NCBI RefSeq assembly: GCF_963678635.1 | Contig: NC_087069.1 | Coordinates: 39,209,076 to 39,273,075 of the forward strand | Reading direction: 5' to 3' | DNA: 64,000 nucleotides | Source of the DNA: Symsagittifera roscoffensis | Taxonomy: Eukaryota; Xenacoelomorpha; Acoela; Convolutidae | Shown: positions 1 through 9,814 of the stretch, piece after piece | Layout of the letters: every line of letters begins with the position of its first letter | Numbering within the stretch: position 1 is the first letter of the stretch | Position numbers and translations under genes: made by a program | Notes under the pieces: model-generated | Database searches by the model: none | Told to the model about the DNA's origin: nothing | Seen by the model: the letters and a program-made list of their open reading frames with translations, nothing else

Positions 1-3000
1 AATGACGTATTCTGTTTAGTAAATGAGAATTAGTTAAATGCAATAATCAGACTTGTTCCGACCACTTCACGAAGTGAGAAGGAACTATAGCGGAACGTTT
101 TTCCAGCCAATTTTCACGCCATCAAAGACAACTCAAAGGGGTATCAAGTGTGGTATCATATTTTAAGCCGTGGTTTTAACTGATCAAAAAAATATTGTCT
201 CAGTCGAGAAAACTGGTGAATATTTTTTCAGACTAAATTGGATAAGTTGATCGGAGGCAGACTTCAAAAAATATCCTATAATTTTAACCTTATCTATAGC
301 TATTATGAACACTCATTGTTGCATTTACATCTAATTCAATTGCTGTTTTAGAAAATATTATCAGCAACTAGAGAAAAAAAAAGAAAAAAAAATCAAAATC
401 TTCGTTATTTTTTCTTCATTTTCGAATAACTTGTAAATCAGTGAGTTCGGAGCATTGTGTGGTACTGGTGCAGAAACCATATATCCTTGTTGTAAAACAT
501 GATTGTTACAATTGCTTTCAATTCTTTCACCTTATTACTTGTAGTAGACGGCTCTTACACCTTAGCAAGTCTGACTTATTTTGAAGAATACAGTTTCGCA
601 TAATAATTGTTTGTGATATCAATAAATTCTGTCTTTCATGTGGTTGCGACCTGTCTTGTTAAATAGGACACACAACTGATAGATTCTAACTTGTCTGTAA
701 TTTTTGGCTTGGTAATATTGCTGACGAAAGATTGATTGGTAATTTTTCTTCAGTTTTAAATATATTACAGTATATCAATCAATCACACCACAGAAAAAAA
801 ATTTAGTTTTAAATTTTATCTGCTCTAAAGCATGTGAAAGATGTGAGCCTAATTGTCATGCTTGCAGTTTTTCGTCAATATTTTTGTTCGGAAAATGGCA
901 TTGCAGTGGTTTTTCTTTAAACTCAATATTTTGATTTCAAATTACTAGAAGCATGAATGAATTATGCAATAAAACATATTTGAACCGCTGAACTGGTTCC
1001 GTGCAATAGATTAAATCAAAGGAAAAGCTTAATAGCTGCTGATCAAAAACCTGAAGGCAAAATTGTCATTGTTTATTTTGAACTATTTTTCATTGAACCG
1101 CGATACTTATGATTTAAACTACTCTTCTTAGTTTGGGCGATGATTTTGAAGCCGAAAGTAGAGTAAATTTTGACTTAACTTCATTTAAGGCATGGTTTTT
1201 GCCTTGTTTGGCAAGACCGGCAGACTAAATTTGTTCGAGAACTTTCGGAGCGGAAAATTAAAGTTGCGCGCAATCCATTTCAAACCTTAACCCATAATTC
1301 CAACCAAACCTCGAATTAAACTGTAATGAAACACCGCGAATTGTTGTCGAAACTTGCTAAAGGTGAAACGTCATTTAGCCGACATTTTTTTCATGATTTT
1401 TTTTTCAATTTTAACATAAATCAATGACACATGATATTTTTTCTAGCAAGATTGTTCGAATGAGTTAGGTAAATTCTGGGTTTTTTTTGAATCTATATCT
1501 AGAATTGAAAAGATAGAGGAACTAGACCTTACAAGTTACGCTGGCTAACTTGAAATAAAAAATGTTTCGACAAACTGATGACCGGGAAAACAATCTCGCG
1601 CCACCAAATGATCTTTCAAGTCCCTCGCCTTAAAGTTGAGAGCGATTGTTATTGAAAAACAAACTGAAGGGTAAAATTGGATCTTGACGAATTAGAGAGT
1701 GTATGTTGTAAAATACATTTAAGTACGTTTACGGTTCAATGTATAAGCACCTGAAATGGAGAAATTACTCTTGCCATTCAGACCAGACTAATAGAATTTG
1801 GTTTCCGTTTTAAGTCCCAACTAGAATGGTATCAAGCGGCGAGTTAAGTGCACATTTAATACTTATGAGGCTTGGCTAAAACAATTTTCATGCGCGGTTT
1901 TGATCTGATTTGAGTTTTAAATTCAACAGTTGAGACTAGAATAATGTATCAGAAATAAAAACGAACTTAAAAAAAGTTAATTGGGAAAAGTTAAATTGAA
2001 CGAACCCAGTAAGCGCATCTCAATTTTTACCGATAAATCAAAAACTTTAAGAAGTTTGAGAGGATCTCTTTAAATGTATCCCCCTTTTGAAAAAGTGTGG
2101 GGTGAGGTTCGTTACTAGGTTTAAAATTCTCATATGCTTAACCGTTAATATATTTCTTTATAAGGGCGGGGGGATGATCGTTGCTAGGTACCCCAGGGGG
2201 ATATAGTTAAAGAGATCCGTTTGCCCGACCAGTGATTGCGAATTTGCAATTGTCCTTTGAACATGACATTTTGTTTGATTTTGACTGGATTTTAGTTTCC
2301 TCTTACAGTGTTTTTAACCAATCAAACCGAGTTTCTGCTTATTATATTGTCGTCTCCTTGACCGTTTGTTATTGCTGACGTCGGGACTTGAAAATTCGTT
2401 CGCCCAGTTTTAAAATGTGAATCGCGACTTGACTCCAACTAGACTAATAGTTCAGAATAATAGAATGTTCTGGCTTTGAGCCATTAGCAAATCGCTACAA
2501 CAACGAAACATTTAAAATAGTTCAGTATTTATACCATTTCTGTTTGTAGTTTTAGTTTTAATTTCAAGATTGACCTACAGACAAAAGTGTTGTTTTTGTT
2601 TTGAGTTCAAAAAGTTGAGTTGTCGTTACTTTGACAGAATCTAAATTGGTCTGCTCATGTATTTGAGAACTATTTGATGTCCAAGTTTAGAAATTATGAT
2701 TTGTTTGTGTTGTCATTAAAACACAGCCTCAGTAAACACTTTTGGGAACCCGTTATGCTGTTTTTGTTCTAAAATTCTGTTTTCATGCCTTCTGTTTGCT
2801 GTGCTTAAGTTGAATATAAACGAGACCTATAATTTTGAAGTGTAAGAAATAGTTCAAAGTTTTGTTATGTGGTGCTAAGGAGGCTTATGGGTTAAATTTG
2901 GAAACGACAGTTTTTGATGTAAATCATAAATAATTATTTTGTTGAATTGATTAAAAATGATCCAATGCAAAAGCCTTGAATTAGGGAATGCACATGGTTT

Positions 3001-3449
3001 TTTTGTGAAAAAACGTAATTGATTTTAAAAAAAAAAACATGAAAAAAAAACAATTGGCGTGGATTTGGGAAATGTAGAAAAATTGGTAACACTTGTGAAA
3101 AGCTCGAAAACATGGTACTCTAAGGGGACATGGTAACTATTCGAAATATGTCGTCGCACTTCGAATGAGCCACAAATTCGGATCAAATGGTTTAGTTATT
3201 CAGTGAAACATTTAATGAATCACCCGTCATTGTGTTGCTGCAATGAGCAAATTTTGTATTTATTTATTTCGAATTAAGTTTTATTAGTTTCCCAAAACTT
3301 GGTTTGAGACGCACTGTTTTGTGACGAAAAAATGTGAATTAAGCGTAATTTAACAGGTATTTTTGATCACCTATTAAGAGAACCAAGAAATTTCTGTTTG
3401 AGGAATTGCAACTTTTATAAAGTTTTATTGTAACTATGTTGTGTTTTAG
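1..3449. other. Upstream intron / intergenic DNA of syndecan
   Basis: No exon could be supported here. The stretch is AT-rich with many T runs. Bases about 50-245 match a dispersed repeat family (core TTCCGACC, then a TCACGAAGTGA palindrome, then a block near GTCGAGAAAACTGGT) that recurs near 34032, 40180 and 57190. The missing 5' end of syndecan, including its signal peptide exon, should lie in or upstream of this region. Confidence 0.5.
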
Positions 3450-3525
3450 CTGAACAGAAATGGTGGTCCCAACGGTGATTTATCTCAACCGGCTATTGTT
3501 GAACATGAAGACATAACAATTGAAC
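3450..3525 (+). CDS. SDC: Syndecan, ectodomain exon
   Basis: This 76-nt internal exon is bounded by a TTTTAG acceptor and an AAC|GTAAGC donor. It reads LNRNGGPNGDLSQPAIVEHE... and is followed by one spare base that completes the first codon of the exon at 4240. It encodes part of the extracellular region of a heparan-sulfate proteoglycan. It has no classic Ser-Gly attachment site. Assignment rests on splice sites and phase continuity with the later exons, whose C-terminus is unmistakably syndecan. Ectodomains of this family are poorly conserved, so sequence similarity adds little. Exon limits are inferred. Confidence 0.6.
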
Positions 3526-4239
3526 GTAAGCTGATTGGAATCTTGTTATCCATTCCAAAGCCCAATGGTTTCTAGTAACGAAAAACCACACTTACAATGA
3601 ACAAATCGAACGTTTGAGCTTTTACGAATATTCATCTTTTTGACGAAATTTCATTTTCGGTTTAGAGTAGTAAATTTTTAATCAGATCCACGAATTGATA
3701 AATCACTAAAATGTCAATGAACTATTTAAATCACTCTCCAACAAGTGAAACTGTGTGGAAAAAATCGGAGACATGAAAAACAACTTTTTCGGCTATCTCA
3801 CTCCGGGTTGATTTTACGAGTTTGAGTGATTTGGCATATAATATATAATTGAAATACAAGTTTTCCAGGCAGATAACTTGTCTAACATAATCATTAATGG
3901 AATCATTTTTAAGCTTGAAATTAGCAAGCGGTGTCCAATCGATGAGTTCTAGTTTCAAAGTGGAGTTATTGATACATTTCCCAGGAACATAAAATTAATC
4001 ACCCACTGGCCCATTTTTCTCAAATTGGGTTAATCTTAAGGAACAAGTTTCAATCATAAAAGGTTTTTGAACTTCACAGAGCTTTAACGTGATATGTCTG
4101 TGTGCTCGAAAGTTTGCAGAAAAGGTCAATCATTTTATGTTTGGTTTCCATGAGTTCGTTGCTCTTTTCAACCGTCTGTTGGCTTTGTTTAATTTTTTCC
4201 CTCGAGTTGTTTTGATATGCTTCTCTATTATTTTTGCAG

Positions 4240-4428
4240 AATTGCGCATTCGACGTGCAGCGGACACAGACACAGAAAGCTCTTTTTCATCTCGAATTGG
4301 GACTGCGAGGTCGCACAAATTCAAAGCACTGGTTTGGGTTCCAGAAAACACAAATGTGGAGGAGTACAGACAGAGGATCTCCAGCATGAAGAACGGCTTC
4401 TTCAAGGATCTGAAAGTGCTGAAATCAA
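4240..4428 (+). CDS. SDC: Syndecan, ectodomain exon
   Basis: This 189-nt exon runs from a TTTTTGCAG acceptor to a TCAA|GTAAGA donor. The open frame starts LRIRRAADTDTESSFSS and ends LKVLKSS plus one base. It is rich in charged and Ser/Thr residues, with a 60-residue segment (HKFKALVWVPENTN, then a basic stretch) that may be a compact extracellular motif. Phase 1 entry and phase 1 exit match its neighbours at 3450-3525 and 5895-5971. The frame is also open upstream of the acceptor into the intron, which is not believed to be coding. No known domain was recognised. Confidence 0.68.
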
Positions 4429-5649
4429 GTAAGAGACACTAGTTAAGGTCGAGTTGGTTTTTTGGTTTTGAGTCCATTTTCAAAAATTTTAAAATGTAAT
4501 TATTTAATTGCTGTTTTTGATCTTTGAGCTGATATAACCCATTTGATTGAGTTGGTTTGTATAATGGAAGGTTTGGCCAAAAACCACGACATTGATAATT
4601 TTTTTTCGATGTTTTCATTTCGTGAGAGCAAGTGAATTGTAATCGGGAACTGGTTTTCCTTAAACAACATTCTTACAAATCAGTAAGAAATTAATTTTAT
4701 TTTATTGTGGAACCTAGATACCTTTGAGGGACCTTCTCACTTGGTGTTGTGTTTTTACGATGTTTTTTCTATTTAATTAATTTCCCGAATACGTTTTTTA
4801 ATTTTTTTTTTTGCTTCAACGGTTTCAACTCATGTTATAAACTGAAAAACTCAAAAAAAAAATGGTCGTGGTCTTGTTCTATAGCTGTTTTTTTTTGAAC
4901 TGCTTGTCGGCTGAGTTTTTTTTTCAAGTATTAATGATTTTTGCTTCTTTTGTCTAAAACGGGAATGGAAATGACGCAAAAAACGTGATTGATTTTTAGT
5001 TTGATAAAATGATTTTAATTTTCAGATATGACAAAAGAACAAAAAATTTACATTTTGAGCGACTTTTCTTAATCTGGGTTACTTATATCAAAAACTGTCA
5101 TTCATAAAATAATGAATTACAAAGCCATAAGCATATGTTTTTCTCTTTAAAACTCGAACTTGGCTTTGTTCAAGCGTTAGTGAACGAAGTGAAGACACTT
5201 ATTAAAGCCGTGTATTTTTGTTTGAATAAAAATTTTGGTTGGGCTCGAAGAATTTTGATGCCATTTCAAGTCAAGTTCAAATTCATATGCTAAAATGAAG
5301 GTAATTTACATTCTCGATTTACAAAAGTGCAAGTGACGCAAGAAATATGAACGATTCAAGTTCAAATTCATAGAGCTTATAGTGATGTATATATTTTTCG
5401 AAATACGAAAATTGCTCCAAAAATTTTTCTTTCGTTTTTCTTGAATTCATCGACTTTTTTCTATGTTTCTCTTTGCTACTTTTACTCATGAGGATCGTAG
5501 TGCCTTCAACGAAGTCCACTTTTTCTAATCTAAGTCGCAACTAGGTGCTCATTTGTTTGAAGGTGTTTTGCAGCTATAGTATTACGTGTGGCTTACTTTT
5601 GCTGCATAGCTATACATCCTGCTTAGCATTATATATTTGTATCTGGTTT

Positions 5650-5730
5650 GGCGTTTGTCAAGCGACCATAGCGCAGGTGCTAAGACGTGTGGATCTGTGT
5701 TTCCAGGTCGGGGTTTCGATTCCGGTACAT
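5650..5730 (+). repeat. tRNA-like SINE head
   Basis: A 70-80 nt block resembling a degenerate tRNA: a box-A-like stretch near 5668 and a box-B-like GGTTTCGATTCCGG near 5710. It lies within the syndecan intron. Similar tRNA-like blocks occur at about 6838-6925 (GGTTCAATTCCC), 7246-7305 (AGTTCGAGTCCTG), 42368-42420 and 55495-55545 (GGCTCGATTCCGG). They are best read as SINE-derived rather than functional tRNA genes because the acceptor stems do not pair. Confidence 0.5.
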
Positions 5731-5894
5731 AGTAGTTTTTTTAATAGTTTTACCTGATCTTTCTGTTTTTTTTTCGAGCTACTTTTGCCATTTTTCGCTA
5801 GTTTTTGAGAATTTGCAGCTTCCTCTCTATGTTGAAAAAGTTAGACTATTTTTTCAGTTAGTTTTTCGGTTGAAGTAATTATGTATTATTTCAG

Positions 5895-5971
5895 ACAAGC
5901 AGACGAATAGAAAGAATTTTGCTCAGCAGCATCTCCAGGACTTCCGAGAGAAGTACATCACACCCAGCACA
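5895..5971 (+). CDS. SDC: Syndecan, short ectodomain exon
   Basis: This 77-nt exon lies between a TATTTCAG acceptor and an ACA|GTAAGT donor. It supplies two bases to complete the Asn codon begun in the previous exon and then reads KQTNRKNFAQQHLQDFREKY and five further residues, ending in phase 0. It is hydrophilic with a Gln/basic patch that could bind ligands, though that is speculation. Evidence is the strong splice sites and exact phase match on both sides. Confidence 0.65.
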
Positions 5972-6249
5972 GTAAGTCACAGCGACAGATCCGCAGGAGT
6001 AGAAGGATTTATCGAAACAAACCAATGATTCATTGAGAAAAAATATCCTAATTGTAAGATGCCCACTTAAGGTAGCCCAAAGAAGAACCCCCAATAAGCT
6101 TCTCTTATACTAGTTTTGCTAACATTTTGCACTATTTTGCGAAATCATTTTTGCTCAACATATACTAAATTATGACCTAGATGCGCTATGCCGCACTCAC
6201 TGAGCTAAAAAAAACGACAGAACAGCTCTTAATTTAACTGGTTTCCTAG

Positions 6250-6421
6250 GATTCTGGCACTGGCATCGAAGTATCAACCTCACGACCTGGAGGAAAAGGG
6301 AAAGGTAATACTGGGAAGGATGACAACACTGCGACCGGAGGAGGCGGTACCAATGTGGATGTGGAAGTTTATTACAAGACATACCCTGATGACTTCTTCA
6401 GGAGTCCAGCCACCCTTGCAG
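6250..6421 (+). CDS. SDC: Syndecan, juxtamembrane ectodomain exon with glycosaminoglycan site
   Basis: This 172-nt exon follows a TTTCCTAG acceptor and ends at GCAG|GTGAGA. It begins DSGTGIEV, an Asp-Ser-Gly that fits a glycosaminoglycan attachment site, continues with a Gly/Lys-rich and Thr/Gly-rich stretch, and ends with an acidic/aromatic membrane-proximal piece (VEVYYKTYPDDFF). The final G combines with CG of the next exon (28647) to give Ala. The following intron is 22.2 kb because it contains the LTR element at 7540-26477. Confidence 0.75.
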
Positions 6422-7539
6422 GTGAGATTATGTTCCGATTTGTCATTTAATTGCTCCAAAGTTAAATTGACCGGATAAAGTTGAGGGAATCAATTAAGTG
6501 ACTGATTACTTGACGGGATCATCTTCCTGTATATAATCCCACTGGCTGTACTGTGCGAGTTCGTTTAATTTCAAATTTAATTTGATGATAACATTAAAGA
6601 AAATAATCGAATTAATGAATTTTTTAATGAACGAAGTGAAAACGCTTTTATAGGTCGCCTGGTTTTTTTGCAGGTAGAAAGTTTTCACACAAGCGAATGC
6701 TTGCGTTCACTGGGAATTCATTTTTTTTCCAGCCAACGTTACATAAGTTAGCGGCACTTTCTCAAAAGTGCCGAATTTAGGAATCTGTGTAGCTGGTCTT
6801 TGGCAGATACCAGCCACTATATTGGCTGGTGTATGGCTCACGGCAAGAGCTCGCAGCTCAACTGGCAAGGCAGGTGACTCTAAATGTGTTGGTCGTCGGT
6901 AGCGGAGGTTCAATTCCCAGAGGGCAATTTTTTTGTTTTTCAATTTTTTAGTTGATTTACTTTCATGCAATCTGAAAGCTTCAGATTGCCTTTTTTGATT
7001 GTATACGACGTTCCGCTTCGTCTGTGTAAAAATTGTTACGCGTAATTTTAGTTTTTTTGCGGTTTGACTTCTGGATTCTTTTAAAGTTCAGTTCAAAATG
7101 ATTTGCTGAAAGAAGGATAAATTACGCTCTGCAATATCGAAAAATCGAATTGCACTAAAAATAAACAAGATTGATTGCAAGTTTCAAAAGTATTTTTGTA
7201 TTTTTTCCTTAAGTTATTGTAATTTAACTGGTACTAGGCTTTTTCCTGTTGTAAAGGCGACGTCCATGCCTGGGACGAAAAAGGTCAGCAGTTCGAGTCC
7301 TGTCAATTTATCTGTAAAATTTAAGCTTTGAAATGTTTGCTTGTTTTTATTTTGGGTTGGCTTAGTTGTATCAGTTGGTGCGTGGACGTTACTATTAAGC
7401 TGAGCATTTTTTTTTTAAAAGTGGACGTTACTTTGATATCAGGCTGTAACGAAGTGGTTGTTTTGATTTTTTTGCAGTTTGATTTTACGCTCAAGTTGAT
7501 TTTTTGCAGTTTGAATAAACATTTTTCGATTTGAATCAA
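6422..7539. repeat. Syndecan intron 5' of the LTR insertion
   Basis: Intronic DNA with two tRNA-like blocks (about 6838-6925 and 7246-7305), a short inverted repeat at 6961-7000, and a degraded copy of the dispersed repeat marked by TTTGCGGTTTGACTT near 7057. No gene is supported. The last bases before the LTR are GAATCAA. Confidence 0.5.
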
Positions 7540-8550
7540 TGGAACCTGATCTAAACTATATTTTATGATTGGATAAATTAAATGTTTTACCAATGTAAAG
7601 TATTTAATATTAACCAATCATGATCCATCTAACTAACAACCCACTTATTTGTAAGTGCTGAAGTTACTTGCAACTTCAGCACCAGAGAGATTTGAATTTA
7701 ACTTAGAAATTAGTTGGACTCTCCCGAGCACTTCAGCAGCCGCAATAAACCAGTATACCCTAGATCTATTGAGCCTAGCAGAGACTAGTTAAACAACCTG
7801 AGACTAGATAGTATAAGAGTAAGATTAGGATCGGTATTAGACTAAGAAGTTGCACGAATCTATCCGGCCGAAAATAAGATAGCGTGACGAGCAGACGGTG
7901 TACCCTATCCGAAATTACTCTATGAGTTATACATACCAGTCCTAACTCATCAAGCTCAGTTTATTTCCTTTGTTTAAAAGAAGGCAACCTACTCTTTCGA
8001 TCAGCTAAAGTTCCTGGAGGTAACTAAAAATTTAATCGCTTTCTAATTTCAAATGTGAATTTAGTTTTTCAGATTTCGCAGTGGAATAGAAATTATCTAT
8101 TGGTTCAGTTTTCTCACATTGGGTTAATTTTATTGTAAAAGTGTCGATCCTCCCTAGCCTTGTATTTGAAAAATACGCTCTCCAAAAAAGGCAATAAATA
8201 AAGGCAATAAATCTCCAAATGACCTTCGAATTTAGTCATCTAGTTTTATATTGTCTATTTGATTTGGATGATAGACAATAAATCGGTGTTCTTATCTCGT
8301 CTTAGGCTATCAACTGTATTTGGGTAACCCCTCTCCACTCAGTCTGCAAATTTTTTGACGGCTGGTCATATTTATTGCCTTTTTTTGCACATGGGTTGTA
8401 CCACCGTTTCCAATGTGTAAACTCGTGTCAGGTTTGTATTCGGTTTAAATGTGATCCTTCTGTTTTAACATTCTTTTTTGCATTTGAATTAGGTTTTTTG
8501 CTCATGAATATGCTTTGGGTTGTTCATCAATCCTTCTACCGCCTTACGTA
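7540..8550 (+). repeat. 5' LTR
   Basis: Starts TGGAACC and is identical by eye, with equal length, to 25467-26477. It contains an 11-bp perfect hairpin (GTGCTGAAGTT at 7655-7665 with AACTTCAGCAC at 7672-7682), a TATA-like GTATAAGAG near 7811, AATAAA at 8193 and 8207, and a 10-bp hairpin (8249-8258 with 8271-8280) whose 3' arm overlaps another AATAAA at 8277-8282. Bases about 7960-8150 are homologous to a dispersed genomic repeat also seen at 26590-26840, 26950-27230 and 32490-32760. The right terminus is not the usual CA; identity ends at CTTACGTA. U3/R/U5 borders are not determined. Confidence 0.92.
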
Positions 8551-9346
8551 CGTTGGAAAATAAAAATAAAAATTAGTAGCATGACAATAATTGGTTAGTA
8601 ATCATAAATCATCCTGTTGTTCCAGCTTCATCATCTAAAACATAACAGCAATCATAAACCCACTAACATCATCAAAACACTAAATCTTTCCTTTACACAC
8701 ATTTAAAATTTTATTAAAACTTAAATTCACTTAATTTTAAATTTGATCATCAAGGCTTATCCTTGGATCTTAAATCATTTTCTACTTAATTAAATTTTAA
8801 ATTTGATCATCAAGGCTTATCCTTGGATCAAACAGAACAACTTTGTTCTCCCCCACCCACTTAATTAGTGTCTAACGACCTCAAACGTCGATTCACTACC
8901 CAACCCTTTCTAAAGACCCAAGACTAATAGAAATTTTTAAACAAAACTAATCATTCAAATTAGGATAAATAGTGAAGAACTTCGGTTATTCATCCTTCAC
9001 TTGACCCCCCCTCTTACCAGACCCAGGATAAATCTTAGACTTAGTAAGTTTAAAATAGTATCTAACGAACTACTCGCGTTCTAATTATACCTGAACCTTG
9101 TGGATCGATTTACTATTCTCCAACCCTTGAACACAATCACTACCCCTAAGTAAGATTAAGTAAGTTAACACCTTAACTTATACTAGTCACGAGAAAGTAA
9201 AAAATCATTCTTCGGAATCGATATACTTTTCTCTCCAACCCTGAACAAATAGACCCAGGTTAAGCTAACCAAAAAATCGTAAGGACTAACAGTTTAAGTA
9301 ATTAGAATTCACTTAACAACCTTTTGCATCCGTCATTCTAAACCTT
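8551..9346 (+). promoter_or_regulatory. Retroelement 5' leader with 60-bp direct repeat
   Basis: About 800 nt without a convincing ORF between the LTR and ORF1. A TGGAAAATAAAAATAAA stretch starts at 8554 where a primer binding site is expected, but it does not resemble the 3' end of any tRNA I can name. Bases 8733-8769 and 8793-8829 are near-perfect direct copies (AATTTTAAATTTGATCATC then AAGGCTTATCCTTGGATC) with a CAAGG/CCTTG mini-hairpin each, a plausible packaging or dimerisation signal. Homologous short blocks (CTCCAACCC and similar) recur through 9110-9240. Confidence 0.55.
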
Positions 9347-9814
9347 ATGTCATTTAAAAACCTAGGAAATAAACAAACAATCGTTTTACACAATTGTGAA
9401 ATAGATAACAAAAAATACGACCTTGTAATCACACCTCATACACAAACAGTTGGATACATTCGCACAAAACGACAAACACTAAAGAGGAAAATAATAACTA
9501 AACAAAGACAAATAACACGAAAAAGATTTTCAAAAAATCGAAACGCATTTTCAGAATCAGAAACCAACAGTTTAGACGAACTTTACAAACTAAAAGAATC
9601 AATAGATAAAAATTACCCACTTCACGATCAATTATATTTTTCTGACTCAGAAACAACTTCAAATTCATCAAAAAGAGGAAAAAGAAGAATAAAAAAGCAG
9701 TATAAACACAAACCAGTACATTTATACAATTGGAATCAACCAATTCGACACATTAATAATTACATATTAACAGTCATCGAACGAAAAAATGAGCTCAACG
9801 CACACCCCAGGTGA
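9347..9814 (+). CDS. Retroelement ORF1, small basic protein of unknown function
   Basis: A 155-residue ORF begins at the first ATG after a long leader and overlaps the gag-pol start by 26 nt in a different frame. The protein is Lys/Arg-rich, with clusters at residues 40-66 (KRQTLKRKI and following) and 110-125 (KRGKRRIKKQYKHK), separated by an acidic Ser-rich part containing SDSE. Such charge suggests nucleic-acid binding or nuclear entry, but no domain is recognised. Its composition and A-rich codon use match gag-pol. The overlap suggests that gag-pol is reached by reinitiation, leaky scanning or frameshifting. A separate ORF before gag is unusual for Ty3/Gypsy. Confidence 0.7.
   Translation: MSFKNLGNKQTIVLHNCEIDNKKYDLVITPHTQTVGYIRTKRQTLKRKIITKQRQITRKRFSKNRNAFSESETNSLDELYKLKESIDKNYPLHDQLYFSDSETTSNSSKRGKRRIKKQYKHKPVHLYNWNQPIRHINNYILTVIERKNELNAHPR

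Noticed and set aside
5650-5730. Functional tRNA gene
   Set aside because: Box B is good but acceptor and anticodon stems do not pair; better read as a SINE head.
8375-8563. 62-68 codon frame present in both LTRs (also 26302-26508)
   Set aside because: It lies in the LTR, has no family signature and crosses the LTR end differently in the two copies.
9498-9743. Minus-strand frames across gag-pol and other element ORFs
   Set aside because: They are Phe/Leu/Val-rich shadows of A-rich coding sequence and overlap clear plus-strand domains.
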